From: Haematobia irritans
Taxonomy: Eukaryota > Arthropoda > Insecta > Diptera > Muscidae
DNA length: 64,000 bases
Assembly: GCF_050003625.1 (NCBI RefSeq)
Contig: NC_134401.1
Coordinates: 91,676,852 to 91,740,851, forward strand
Reading direction: 5' to 3'
The position numbers and the translations under genes are program-made. Below are positions 23,712 through 35,633 of this stretch, piece after piece. The notes beneath the pieces are model-generated. The model worked only from the letters and a program-made list of their open reading frames with translations. It did not search any database and was not told where the DNA came from. Each line of letters opens with the position of its first letter. Position 1 is the first letter of the stretch.

Positions 23712-24722
23712 GAGGTGAACATGGAACTCGATATCCACATTCGTGGCCAGAGTATCCCCACTTCCAGGAACCCCAAGGTTCTTGGTGTGACGTTTGATAG
23801 CCTGTTCCTCTTTGGTAAACATGCGGTAATGGTAGCTAAGAAGGTTGGGAGCAGAAACAAGATCCTAAAGGCATTGGCTGGTAGCACCTGGGGGAAAGAT
23901 AAAGAGACGATACAAAAGACCTACGAGTCTATTGGTCGTCCCCTTATCGATTACGCAGCCCCTGTTTGGACTCCCAGTATTAGCGATACCCAATGGAGAA
24001 ATCTCCAGACGGTGCAAAATACTGCGCTGCGGATTGCGACCGGGTGTCACTCCAAGACCCCGGAACAGCATCTGCATCATGAGTCCAAAATGCTATCGGT
24101 GAGGCAACACTGCACCCTCCTCACCCAACAGCACCTGATAAAGTGTAGAAGTGTAAACCACCCAAACCACGCCACCTCAAGGAGGGCAACGACCGAGAGG
24201 GGTAGGTTGGATTTAGGAAGGACTTACAGTCAATAGAACATGTGATCGGCGATGACAGTGATGAGGGAATAAGGACGGCATTGAGGGCAGTGCACACGGC
24301 AGCGGTTCAAGATGCGATCAACTCCTACCAGTGCAGTGTTGTACAGGGAGGTAGGCCACCACCGATCAACGAAGATGAGAGACGGCTTCCTAGAGAAACC
24401 AGGTCGGTGCTATCCCAGCTAAGATCGGGGATCTCTAGGTACCTAAATAGTTACCTCTCCGTATTGAACCCGGCAATTCAGGATGTTTGCCCGAATTGTG
24501 GACATTCGCCTCATATCACGAGGCACCTCTTCGAATGTCCTGCTAGACCGACAGATCTGACACCTGCTTCGCTTTGGACACATCCAGTTGAGGCAGCACG
24601 CTTCCTTGAACTGGATGTGGATGCTTGAAATGTCTAATCCCTGTATTTGTTTGTAATCGTTTATCCTTTGTTTGTTTTGTCTTTTTCTATACCATTTCCA
24701 CAGGGGCTACAACAACAACAAC
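23712..24722 (+). mobile_element. 5'-truncated jockey-like LINE, 3' third of ORF2
   Basis: Begins inside the RT C-terminal region and runs through the end of ORF2 and a short 3' UTR to an (ACA)n tail, where it meets the right copy of a 14-bp target duplication. These are the hallmarks of target-primed reverse transcription with 5' truncation. The near-clean tail and intact duplication suggest a young insertion. Confidence 0.9.
23715..24628 (+). pseudogene. Jockey-like ORF2 C-terminal fragment
   Basis: The first frame (23715-24236) contains KVLGVTFDSLF, the RT block after the active site, and RPLIDYAAPVW, which matches the conserved RT thumb words. A stop/frame break lies at about 24237. The second frame (24242-24628) ends in CPNCGHSPHITRHLFECPAR, a C-x2-C...H-x4-C zinc knuckle followed by LTPASLWTHPVEAARFL, typical of jockey-clade ORF2 C-termini. 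The catalytic RT core and endonuclease are absent, so the copy cannot move. Confidence 0.88.
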
Positions 24723-24945
24723 AACAGTCGCCTTAGCACATTGCACCACCGAGGAGTTGCCATAATAACGTCTAACGATTATTTTAATACTTTTCATGGC
24801 CAAAGAAAAACGAATGCCGTTCATGAAATCGTGAATGACCGTGGACGAAATTGTGAACATTCCGTTTTGATTTTTTGTGAACGTGTCCGTTTCATTTTGT
24901 CACCGTCCGTTCACGACTATGGAACGTAATATTTGCTATTATGTA

Positions 24946-25235
24946 TAGAAATAAAATTTCGGGAAATTTTTTTATAGAAATAAACTTTTGACAAAATTTT
25001 CAATGTAAATAAAATTTTTACAAAATTTTGTATAGAAGTAAAATTTTGACAAAATTTTCTATAGAAATAAAATTTTGTATAGAAATAAAATTTGGCAAAA
25101 TTTTCTATAGATATAACATTTTGACACAATTGCTGTAGAAACAAAATATTCTATTGAAGTGGAATTTTGACGCAATTTCTACAGAAACGGAATTTTGTCA
25201 AAATTTTCTGTAGAAATGAAATTTTGGTTATTAAT
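24946..25235 (+). repeat. Minisatellite, continuation
   Basis: The same ~29-bp units resume directly after the MITE, so 20980-23442 and 24944-25235 were one array before insertion. Confidence 0.85.
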
Positions 25236-26650
25236 TTTGTTCGGCGTGAGGTCATAGAAACAATCGATTATTGATTTGTTTTAATATGTATTTCCAATAT
25301 TTCGGTTAGTGCTACTGACCATGTACGGTGACGTGCCGTACACTGCGGTGACTTCTACAAATTTTACTTTTAAAATAAACGGAATAATTTTTGTTCCAAG
25401 AGCACAGTACATTTTGTTTGTATCAGGCACTGTTCATTTCTGTCTCATTTCATTTAAGTCTTTAATAAGACACATTTTGAAGTCTATAATAAAAATTTAA
25501 TATAGTAGTATGTAATGCCGGACATCTTTTTGAAATCTGTCGAAGATTTTTGGACATTTTCGGTACGCGTTTTTCTAACTTTTTTCTTTGCGTGTAACAT
25601 CAGGCGTTTCTGTTCAGATTTAGATAAAAGAAATATAAACGTTTATCAGATTTAGATAAAATAACCATACGGTCTATTTTCAAAATCTATTTTAATGATA
25701 GGGTATAATATTGTCGGCCCGCCAGATAAAATATATCCATAAGTACTCACCGCAGTATATTGGATACAAAAATTGAAAATTCGGTATATAAGTGCTGAAT
25801 TATAATTTCAATTTTGTAGAAGATAAATTTGAAGTTGTGTTGTTTCCTTATTTTAAAGAAGCCGTCTTCACTTAAAGAAGATCCTTAAGTGAAGCATAAA
25901 GTAATTGTATTAAATATTTTTTTTGTCGAGCAAAATAGTTCTTTTAATGAATTCATATAGGAATTCGTTTCATTGTAGATGTTTAAAAGTTTTTGACTGT
26001 CGGAAAGTGAAAAATTCTAATTCTTACCACCCAAAGTGAATGCATAAAAATGTGTATCCCTTTTGAAAGAAACTTGTACGAACAAGTTTTCAAAAGACGA
26101 AAAGAAAAAGTCAATTAAAATAAACTCAAGGAGAATAGATTTTCCTGAACTACGATTAATATGTTCTTCTTTTTTGTAGCATACCAAGTTTGGCAGTTTA
26201 CATTTGTGTTACTAGATTTGCATGAAGTAACCAAGTAATTGAAGTCAATGACATTTTACACATAAAGGACTTTCATATTCTTCCATGTAGTGTCTCTGCT
26301 ATTTCGTATATGTTTCGGGAGAGGGGACATTTTAATTCTATTCATGACATATCCATGTTTAGCGGTATCGATGATATCCCAACGATGAATGAACAATTAC
26401 AGATGTTGGATATAGTTTTATAACAGCTAACAAACCACGAAATAAAAATGAAACTTCAAGATGAAGTTGAAGACTTGTATAATATGTGTGCAAGAGATGC
26501 CACTGTCCAAAAATGGCAGATTCAACTTTGCGCTATGAAAATTACTTTATTCGAGTTGAATTTTCCCAATATGAGAAAATTCTCTTAAGTTTGATTAATT
26601 TTTGCTTTATACATTAACTTAAAACGAGAAAAACATCTTTGGAAAGCTTT
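25236..26650. other. Unassigned DNA with family E remnant and two hairpins
   Basis: About 25400-25560 resembles the interior of family E (CACTGTTC..TTCTGTCTCA, TTTAATAAGACACATTTT, AATGTAATGCCGGACATCTTTTT, compare 26930-27030). The rest is unrecognised. Short hairpins: CTTCACTTAA...TTAAGTGAAG near 25866-25893, and 26060-26096. Confidence 0.4.
26060..26096. repeat. Near-perfect hairpin
   Basis: CTTTTGAAAGAAACTTGT pairs with ACAAGTTTTCAAAAG across a tiny loop, with one small bulge. No adjacent gene or element border explains it. Confidence 0.75.
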
Positions 26651-27077
26651 ATTCTTGAAGGCTGTAGCGTGATTACAACAGACATCCAGAGATACAAACG
26701 GAAATCGTTATATCGTCTTACACGCAAAGTAAAAAAAAACGTTTGGAAAACGTGTACCGAAAACGTGTACCGAAAACGTTTTTCTTTTGTTAGAGTTTTT
26801 TGAATTGCTTCGAAAATTTTAAACTTTTATCACAAAAAAAAAATTGTTTGTTACAAAATTTTTATTTTTTCAATAGAAAAATTAATTTTGAAACAACAAC
26901 ATAGACCATTTCGTTTATATCAAACACTGTTCCTTTCTGACTTTAGGTCTTTAATAAGACACATTTTACAGTTAAAAATTTAATATACTACAATGTAATG
27001 TTCAACATTTTTTCGGAGTCTTCCGAACATATCTGGAATATATGTTAAAAAAAAAAAAACAACAAAAACAAAAAACT

Positions 27078-27155
27078 TTGGTCGAAGCAGGGATCGAACC
27101 CACAACCCTTGGCATGCAAGTCAGACGTAGCAACCACTGCTCCATGGTGCCAAAC
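27078..27155 (-). other. tRNA-like Pol III module, minus strand
   Basis: The minus strand has TGGAGCAGTGG (A-box-like) and GGGTTCGATCCC (B-box-like) about 40 bp apart. The presumed acceptor stem halves do not pair, so it is tRNA-derived sequence rather than a working tRNA gene. Transcription by Pol III is possible but not shown. Confidence 0.65.
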
Positions 27156-27263
27156 TAACTGTTTGTTTCTGTTAAATAAACTTTGTTTATTCGGCTCGTG
27201 AGCGCCGCAAGCTATGCTATACAAATATAACTTATATGGATAATTATCTATTGATGGCCATAA

Positions 27264-27340
27264 CAGGTACATAGCTCAGTAGTTAGTGTGTTGGCTTACA
27301 AAGTGCATGGTCCGCAGTTCGATTCTCCGTCCAGGCAAAA
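27264..27340 (+). other. tRNA-like Pol III module, plus strand
   Basis: TAGCTCAGTAG at 27272-27282 matches an A box and AGTTCGATTCTCC near 27316 a B box, at tRNA-like spacing. It diverges from the minus-strand module ~110 bp upstream. Confidence 0.6.
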
Positions 27341-27912
27341 GGTAAAAAACATTTTAAAAATTTATAAAATCGTATAATTTCTTCTACATTGTTGGTATTA
27401 CAGGAAAAGGTGTTAAGAACTAAAAAACCTCGTGTATGTGAGAAAGATGTGAGGGAAAATGCAATTAGCAAGAAAACAATTTTTTTTTTGAGTTAGTCTT
27501 TATGAAATTGTTTTTAGATCCTGGAAAAGAATAAACGTTTATCACAAAAAGTATATACTTTTCTTCCAAATACACTTCCTTACAGCAAAAAGCAAATGAG
27601 AAACGAACTTTGTTTGTCTAAAATTTCGTTTGGGAGGAAAGAATTATTTTTTTGCGTGTAGAATTAGAATTCCGACTATATAGTCGGAAACCGATATTTC
27701 GATGTATTAGAAACGGAGTGGCAAAATTATTATACCCCCATCACCATCCTATGGTGGAGGGTATGAAAGTTTCAAGCAAGGATCATAAAGATTATAAACT
27801 TTATTTTAAGTAAATTTCCATGATTATATCGCCACTTATTACAAAATTTATTTTAAGTTTTCTAGAATAACTCAAAATCTCCTTTCATTCTGGGTTTATT
27901 ATATCCTAAACC

Positions 27913-28075
27913 ACACTGAAAAAAATATTGTCGTGAGGTCAAAGGTTTCATGTCTTTAAAATACGAATGCAAATTTTGCTTAGCATAGAAGACGCATTTC
28001 TCTAGTATAAAGTTTTTTTCCTTATCCAAAAGTCGATAAAGTCGGAGTGTTCCTATAATTAAATGATTTCACTTA
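27913..28075 (+). repeat. CACTGAAAAAAATATTGTCG repeat, copy 1
   Basis: Matches 29554-29735 over about 160 bp (TGTCTTTAAAATACGAATGC, AGAAGACGCATTTCTCTA). The left end CACTGAAAAAA resembles the termini of family G. The right end is not defined here. Confidence 0.6.
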
Positions 28076-28084
28076 AAAATGGGT

Positions 28085-28730
28085 ATCAAAAACAAAATTT
28101 TCTGTAGAAATAAAATTTTGACAAAATTTTGTATAGAAATAAAATTTTTACAAAATTTTCGATAGAAATAAAATTTGTCAAACTTTTCTATACAAATAAA
28201 ATTATGAAAAATTTTCTATAGAAATAAATTTTTCCTAAATTTTTCCATACAAAAATGTTTGACAAAATTTTCTATAGAAATTAAAAAGTTTTGAAAATTT
28301 TCTATAGAAATTAAAAAGTTTTGAAAATTTTCTATAGAAATCAAATTTTTAGAAAAATTTTCTATAGAAATAAACTTTTTAGAAAATTTTCCATAGAAAT
28401 AAAATTGTTAGAAAATTTTCTATAGAAATAAGATTTTGACAAAATTTTCGATAGAAATAAAATTTTGACAAAATTTTCTATACAAATAAAATTGTGATAA
28501 AATTTTCTATAGAAATAAAAGTTTGACAGAATTTTCTACAAAAATTAAATTTTGATAAAATTTTCTATAGAAATAACATTATACAAAATTTTCTATAGAA
28601 ATAAAATTTTGACCCAACTTTTTATAGATATAAATTTTTGGCAAAATTTTCTGTAGAAATGAAAAAAATATTTGCCAAGGTTTCCTATAGAAATAAAATG
28701 TTGGAAAATTTATTTCTATAGGAATATATA
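28085..28730 (+). repeat. ~29-bp minisatellite patch
   Basis: About 22 degenerate TTTTCTATAGAAATAAAATT units. Confidence 0.9.
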
Positions 28731-28732
28731 AA

Positions 28733-28736
<4 letters not shown>

Positions 28737-28775
<39 letters not shown>
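28737..28775. repeat. (TA)n microsatellite
   Basis: About 19 TA repeats at the position of the ATATATA word in the class A tail (before TTCTGGATCGTC). The long AT tract at 52651-53220 also grows from this word. Confidence 0.95.
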
Positions 28776-28776
<1 letters not shown>

Positions 28777-29553
28777 TGGATCGTCGCTAAATTCCGAGTC
28801 GATCTAGATATGTTAGTCCGTCAGTACTTTGTTTTTAATTCCAAACGGAACAAGCTATCGACCTGAAACTTGGCACAAGTAATTGTTATTGATGTAGGTC
28901 GTACACACAAAAATTTTTTTTCTGAATCAATCACGAAATTATTTGATCCAATTAATTTTTTAATTGAAATGTCTTCAATCACACAAATTATAGTATCAAT
29001 TAAAAAATTAATTGGCACTCAATTAAAAAATTAATTGATCCAATTATAAAATTTATAAGATATATATCTTGTGTATTAGGAACCCAAAATAAATAAACGA
29101 AATGAAATTAAATTGAAATTAAAAATTAATTGATAATATTAATTTGTGTGATTGATTTTTATTTCAATTAAAAAATTTGTTGATTCAATTAAATTTTTAA
29201 TTGAATATTTTTTAAAACTCAATTAAGATTTTAATTGGAAACATTTGAAATTTTTTTCTGTGTATGGTATTATAAATGCGTCATATGGGACCACTTTTAG
29301 GTGTAGCCCTAAAGTGGAGGAGCAAATTTCATCAGATCCGCCATCAAATTTTGTATGTGATATTCGTATATTGCATTTAACAACCACGCAAAAATTGATC
29401 CATATCGGTCCATAATTATATATAGTCCCATATAAACCGATACCCAAATTTTATTTACATGAAGTACAAACTTCAGCCTTTAACAAGAATGCAAAACTTG
29501 GTCCATATTAGTCCATAATTACATATAAACCGACCCCTAGATTTGATTCCCCG
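28776..29553 (-). mobile_element. Class A fragment interrupted by an AT-rich MITE
   Basis: Reads ATTCTGGATCGTCG...CAAGCTATCGACCTGAAACT, then GATGTAGGTCG, and resumes after the MITE with TGGTATTATAAATGCGTCAT. Uninterrupted class A copies read GATGTAGGTCGGATGGTATTG (42549). Confidence 0.7.
28904..29262. mobile_element. AT-rich MITE (359 bp), TA target
   Basis: Ends CACACAAAAATTTTTTTTCT and GAAATTTTTTTCTGTG are inverted repeats with TA on both sides (28902-28903, 29263-29264). The interior is full of CAATTAAAAAATTAATTG-type palindromic words. Fragments of the same family lie near 36222-36303 and 42195-42330. Confidence 0.85.
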
Positions 29554-30010
29554 CACTGAAAAAAATATTGTCGTGAGGTCAAAGATGTCATGTCTTTAAA
29601 ATACGAATACAAATTTTGCTTAGCGAAGAAGACGCATTTCTCTAATATAAAGTTTTTTCCTTGTCCAAAAGACGATGAACTTTGCAATGAAGCCGTATTG
29701 TCCTTATAATTAAGTGATTTCACTTAAAAATGGGTATCATAACATGAAAGTAAACATTTTTGGGCTATGGTCAACTTGACTTGAATAATTCAGAAAAATT
29801 CTTTAAATTTAATGAAATTGTCTTTAAATTTGTTGTTTTTTGCATCTTGACTACAAAGCAAAAAAAGTTCAAATATAGGACATGTTTTTCAAAACTTTAT
29901 TTTAAAGAGGTTTTTTACTTGAAACATAGGATAATTTTTTATGGAAGGCGAGTCTTAATTTGGAAAATAAAGTTGTTATTAACTCGTTTTTAAAGGACTT
30001 TGATAACATT
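29554..30010 (+). repeat. CACTGAAAAAAATATTGTCG repeat, copy 2
   Basis: Longer copy of the repeat at 27913. After ~180 shared bp it continues with unassigned AT-rich DNA. It sits between a class A fragment and the class A element at 30019. Confidence 0.5.
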
Positions 30011-30018
30011 TGAAGAAA

Positions 30019-31589
30019 AACAAGTATATACGGCCGTAAGTTCCGCCAGGCCGAATCTTATGTACCCTCCACCATGGATTGCGTAGAAACTTCTACGAAA
30101 GACTGCCATCCACAATCGAAATACTTGGGTTGTGGTATCTTAAAACTTCTTAACATCGTTTTCTAAATTGTGAGTTAGTCCATACGTGGTATATATTAGA
30201 CAAAAAAGTTATGTATAGTTAAGTCTACAAATAATTATGAATCGATATGGACTTTTTGCACGGTACGTAGAGAGCCAGAATTGAAATATGGGGGCTGTAT
30301 ACAATTATGAACTTGATATGGACCAATTTTTGTGTGATTGGAAATCGATTTATCTGAGGGATATATATAACTATAGACCGATATGGACCTAGTTAGGCAT
30401 GGTTGTTAACGACCATATACTAGCAGTATGTACCAAATTTCAACTCACTCGGATGAAATTTGCTCCTCCAAGAGGCTCCAAAACCAAATCTCGGGATCGG
30501 TTTATATGGGGCTATATATGATTATGGACTGATATGGACCACTTTGGCATGGTTGTTAAATATCATATACGATCACCACGTACCAAATTTCAAGCAGATC
30601 GGATGAATTTTGCTTCTCCAAAAGGCACCGGAGGTCAAATCTGAGGATCGGTTTATATGGGAGCTATATATAATTATGGGCTGATAGGAACCAATTCCTG
30701 CATGGTTGTTGGATACCATATACTAACATCACGTACCAAATTTCAACCGAATGGGAAGAATTTTGCTTTTCCAAGGGGCTCTGGTGAATCGGATGAATTT
30801 TGGTCTTCCAAAAGGCTCCGGAGATCAAATCTGGTGATCGGTTTATATGGGGGCTATATATAATTATGGACTGATGTGAACCAATTTTTGCATGGTTATT
30901 AGAGACCATATACTAACACCATGTACCAAATTTCAGCCGGATCGGATGAAATTTGCTTCTCTTAGAGGCCTCGCAAGCCAAATCGGGGGATCGGTTTATA
31001 TGGGGGCTATATATAATTATGGACCGATGTGGACCAATTTTTGCACGTTTGTTAGAGACCATATACTAACACCATGTACCAAATTTCAGCCGGATCGGAT
31101 GAAATTTGCTTCTCTTAGAGGCCTCGCAAGCCAAATCGGGGGATGGGTTTATATGGGGGCTCCATATAATTATGGACCGATGTGGACCAATTTATGCATG
31201 GTTGTTAGAGACCATATACTAACATCATGTACCAAATTTCAGCCGGATCGGATGAAATTTGCTTCTCTTAGAGGCCTCGCAAGCCAAATTTGGGGGTCCG
31301 TTTATATGGGGGCTATAATTAAAAGTGGACCGATATGGCCCATTTGCAATACCATCCGACCCACATCAATAACAACTAGTTGTGCCAAGTTTCAAGTCGA
31401 TAGCTTGTTTCGTTCGGAAGTTAGCGTGATTTCAACAGACGGACGGACGGACATGCTCAGATCGACTCAGAATTTCACCACGACCCAGAATATATATACT
31501 TTATGGGGTCTTAGAGCAATATTTCGATGTGTTACAAACGGAATGACAAGGTTAATATACCCCCCATCCTATGGTGGAGGGTATAAAAA
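30019..31589 (+). mobile_element. Class A DINE/HINE-like element A3
   Basis: Complete ends: AACAAGTATATACGGCCG with its hairpin at the start, and ATACCCCCCATCCTATGGTGGAGGGTATAAAAA at the end. The central array has fewer units than 13263-16034 (about three closely matching 153-bp units from 30890 to 31290). The long open frame 30892-31611 is an artefact of these units. Confidence 0.75.
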
Positions 31590-33114
31590 AGCTGAAAAAG
31601 CGAAAAATTAATATTTGCTTCCTAGAAGCAAGTATACAAAACCCAAATTCAAAAGAGAATTATGTCTTAAAAGTATCCTTACTTGTATTCTCCGCTCAGT
31701 ATCACCCCCTGAGTCGATCTAGCCCTTGATGACCGTCCGTTCGTCTGTCCGTTTATTTGTTGTTCGCAGGATTCCGGTTGCAATTATTAACCGATTTTGA
31801 TGAAATATTGTACAGGGTAGTTGTATGGCCCAAGGACGAACGCTATTGAATTTGGAAAAAATCGGATGAAATTTAGATAAAGCTCCCATATATATGTATC
31901 GCCTGATTTCGATAAATGGCGTCAGATTTCGCTCATTTACTAACCGACCATCGTCAAATTTGCCACAAATTAATCTAATTTACCACCCTTTAAGTGTGTA
32001 AAATTTCATCGAAATCGGTTCAGATTTATATATAGCTCCCATATATATGTATGTATCGCCCAATTTTGCCAAAATTGGCGATAACTTCCTTATTTATCAA
32101 CCGATCTTAATCAAATTTGGCCAAATCTAATTTTCTACTGCACTTACTATTTGTGCAACAAATCATCGAAATCGGTTCAGATTTCGATATAGCTCTCATA
32201 TATATGTATCGCCCGATTTTCCCAAATTTGCCCACAAAACCTTTATTTATACACCGATCTTACTCAAAGTTGGCTAAATGTAATCTTCTATAGCACTAAC
32301 TATATGTGCAAAAAATCATCGAAATCGGTTCAGATTGAGATATAGCTGTCATTTATATGAATAGCCCGATTTCCCCAAATTTGGCCATATCCGATCTTTC
32401 TAACGGTATGAGCAAAATTTCATCGAAATCGGTTCAGATGTAGATATAGCTCCCACACATGTATCTCCCGATTTTGAAAAATTCGCACCTAATAACCTTA
32501 TTTTTGACCAATAGAGGCCTCATTTCTTAACTGATCTTACTCAAATTTTGCACAAGGTAACCTTTTGGTTCAGATTTAGATATAGCTTCCATATATATGC
32601 ATAGCTCGATTTTCCCTAATTTGGCATTAATACTCTTATTTATTAACCAATGTTACTGAAATTTTAAATGTTGATGTTCTAGCCGATCGTATTTATACGT
32701 ACTTGTAGCTCTTACATAAGAATATTGCTCGATTTGTACAAATTTGGATTTATTACCCACACTAATTGAGCGATTTTCTCTTTTTTAATAATGGTTTAAT
32801 AATGGTCTCAATATTAGTGGCATACTAACTCCGTGGTGCAATATAAACTACAGCCAGTGTTGCTAGAGGTAGGGGAAATTCCCTATATGTAGGTTTTTTC
32901 TGATATTTAGCGTCTTGTAGGGACCTAGGGCCACAATGTAGGGACATTTTCACTCAACACAATTTGTAATAATTTTTACATTTTGGTGGCTCTACAAGAG
33001 GAAATTAGAAATCGGCCAAGGATTTATCTTTAGCAATGTGTGGTAATAACAGTTATCACTCGTGCCAAAAAAAATCTAACAAAATTTGGAGATTACCACA
33101 AATCTACCAATCAA

Positions 33115-33350
33115 ATATTTCTATAGAAATTTTTGTGAAAACTTTATTTCTGTAGAAAACTTTGTCGACATTTTATTTTTATATCCATAGAAATTTTTTT
33201 CAAAGTATTATTTCTATAAAAAAAATTCTCAAAATGTTACTTCTATGGAATTTTTTCTCAAAATTTTATTTCTATAGAAAAACTTCTCAAAAAAATTTGT
33301 TTATAGAAACTTTTTCCAAAATATTATTTCTATAGAGATTCAACAAAAAA
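33115..33350 (-). repeat. Minisatellite patch inside class B
   Basis: Reverse-complement ~30-bp units, followed by the CTCTACCAACTGTGGCAACC block, as at 6530-6815. Confidence 0.75.
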
Positions 33351-33545
33351 AAAAAATTATTTTTAGTAGAACTCTACCAACTGTGGCAACCGTGGTGGTA
33401 ATACAAATTTATTTTCTAGGTTATATACGTTGCATTTGCATGTGTTAAGATAATAAAGTACTTAGAACCATTTTTATTATGTAAAATTTGTTTAAATTTA
33501 ACGAAATATTGTAGGGAAAATTGCTTGGGAATGTATGGGATAGTA

Positions 33546-35633
33546 CACGCACAGAAAAACCATGTTTGTACATGGTTGCCGCATCCATTTAATGCTTACC
33601 CAGCAAAAACTAGGTAACCACATCTCATTACAATTGACATTACCAGGAGTAAAGCTGTCATTACACGTTGCATTACATTGCGGCGAGTTATAATGACTAA
33701 CTTGTAATGACAAAAATAAATACTTCTCGGTAATTTTCGAATTGTTATTCTCAAATTTTATGCAGTTGTAGTTAACGAATTAATAAAATAGAATAAATGA
33801 TGGTACCATTAGGTATAATTATTCACATAATCGAGCGCTTACATAAAAAAATCAAAAAGAATATGTAATATAACGGTAACTCTGAAAATTTTTCCTTTAA
33901 GAATTTTTTATCACAAATATTTCATAATAATTGTGTTTAATGACATTGTCATATTATGTTATAAAATAAATGCTTTCTTATACCTCATTCACATTATACT
34001 TCCAAAATGCGCTTAAACTAAATTTCGAATGCCATTTGCCTTATAAAAAAGAGACTTAAAATCCACTTTTAGTAGATTTTGAACCTTATGTGAATTGGCT
34101 ATTGGATATATTATAACGTAATTCACGAATCCAACTCCCTTAAACAACCTACATTTATTTCTATTTTAAGTGTGAAATTAATTTGCATCTTATTTAGATT
34201 ATTTATTAGATTTTTTTATTTATACAATATTCGTTTCTATTCAAGTAGTTCTTCTATTACAGCATCACTCGCTATATTTTGATCCAGAAATCAATATTTT
34301 CGAGATTTGGTTGCCTGAGAAAATAAGTGGCTATTTTGCAAGCTTTGGTGTATCTACGAATAAGTCATTACATATTAGGTGATTATATGCTTTAAATGCA
34401 CTACTTATTTTATGGCCGAAAGTATGCCTGGGGAGAAGTACTTTCCTTCTAGGACATGCGTATGTAAATGTAATCCGAAGCGATGCCAATTAATAAGTGG
34501 TTATTAATTTTTAAATAGGCTTACCTACAAGATTACCGGGTAATGAGAGTTTTTGCTGGGTATCTAGAGCATGTAATTGCCGCGAAAACCATGTATTTTG
34601 TCTTTGTAAAAATAGTTTTCGAGCGGAGAAAAATGTATGGTGGCAATAAGCATTTGAATGGTTCTCAAATACCGCAAACATGTTCTATCATTTAAATGAT
34701 AGAATTTGAGACCATTAAATGGTCGGGAAAATCATGTACCTGACCATTCAATTTTTTTTACTTTTTTACAAGGAAAAAAGTATTTTCATAGGTTAAGTAT
34801 AGACATGTCTAGAACCATTACATGGCCATAAAGACCATTTACATTTTTTTCGTGACCACTTAATTTTTTAACTTTTTTGCAGCGAAAAGAATTTTATAAA
34901 AACATTGAGCAGGTACACACGATTTTCATTTTGCGTGTCAGTCGTGTGTTGATTGTTTCTTGGAATGGACGGAGAATAAGGATTTAATGTGTTTTGTGTT
35001 AATTTATTTATTCATAAGTGGCACGTGGTTTTATGTGAACACAAAAAAGGAAAGTGTAATTGAAAAATATACCTGTCTTTTGTTCTGCATTTTGCTATAT
35101 GGGTCATTTATTTTGTACATTTGATGGGCACACGATGTAAATATGGAATGATTACTTATTGTTGAAATTGAAATAAAATAGTGTGTGTAAAAATATGTGA
35201 TGTTTGCTTGCATGACATTATAAATACAAACAAACAATGAATTAGTTTATAAATAAATAAAAACAAATAAATGGAGTTAATTTTGTGTTTTCTTTTCTCA
35301 AGTGGCGTCCTTTTTTCTAAGATGAAAAAAGTTTTTTTCATAAAGATCAAAACATTGTAGGTTGTGACCATGTTCTTTTAACTAGAAGAAAAACATTTTG
35401 AATGAATACCATAACATTTTAAATTGTGACCATTGTCTTTTCATTCAAACAAAATTCTTTTTATCAATATAATAACATTTTAGATGAGGACAATTATATT
35501 TTTCTTAGAACCATGTTCACTGATCCAACATGGTTGCAGGTTAAAATGTTACATGGTCGCCGCAAAAATAGCTCCTATCATATTATTTTGCTCTTCGAAT
35601 ATGATTGTGACAATCATGTTTCTTCTCTGCGTG
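33546..35633. mobile_element. CAC-ended element, family H, with nested element
   Basis: Left end CACGCACAGAAAAACCATG and right end CATGTTTCTTCTCTGCGTG are inverted repeats, with TA at 33544-33545 and 35634-35635. Without the nested element it is about 1124 bp. The interior has repeated ATGGTC, CCATTTA and CATTTAAATG words. The unoccupied target is visible in the class B copy at about 51220-51240 (opposite strand). Part of the family recurs at 49396-49792. Confidence 0.85.
33599..34560. mobile_element. Nested TA-flanked element with CCCAGCAAAAACT ends (962 bp)
   Basis: CCCAGCAAAAACT at the left and AGTTTTTGCTGGG at the right are perfect inverted repeats; TA flanks both (33597-33598, 34561-34562). 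The surrounding sequence (GCTTA / TATCTAGAGCATGTAATTG) is contiguous in the other family H copy near 49730. No transposase frame was seen. Confidence 0.88.

Larger units (their letters stand above)
23443..24943. mobile_element. CAC-ended MITE, family F, carrying a LINE insertion
   Basis: Left end CACTCATAGAAAAAATCATG, right end ...GGAACGTAATATTTGCTATTATG, with TA at 23441-23442 and 24944-24945. Removing it restores the host minisatellite word TTTTCTATAGAAATAAAATT. Its length minus the LINE and one 14-bp duplication (1011 + 14) is 476 bp, exactly the length of the intact sister copy 50616-51091. The interior contains a tRNA-like stretch on the minus strand (GGTTCGAGTCACGCTAGCGG). Confidence 0.9.
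26721..27659. mobile_element. CAC-ended element, family E, copy 1 (939 bp)
   Basis: Ends CACGCAAAGTAAAAAAAAAC and ...ATTATTTTTTTGCGTG are inverted repeats, and TA flanks both (26719-26720, 27660-27661). The interior holds two tRNA-like modules arranged head-to-head (27078-27155 minus and 27264-27340 plus). It has no transposase frame, so it is non-autonomous. The sister copy at 56773-57669 shares the whole layout. Confidence 0.85.
26650..27771 (+). mobile_element. Class C fragment interrupted by family E
   Basis: Left part reads AAGGCTGTAGCGTGATTACA...TATATCGTCTTA and right part resumes GAATTAGAATT...GGAAACCGATATTTCGATGT, ending in the 3' hairpin ATACCCCCATCACCATCCTATGGTGGAGGGTAT. The uninterrupted counterpart at 39828-39995 reads through ATATCGTCTTAGAATTT. 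Confidence 0.7.

Noticed and set aside
35031..35371. Minus-strand frames near 35031-35371 as a possible transposase of family H
   Set aside because: No D/E catalytic motifs, AT-driven composition, overlapping frames broken by stops.
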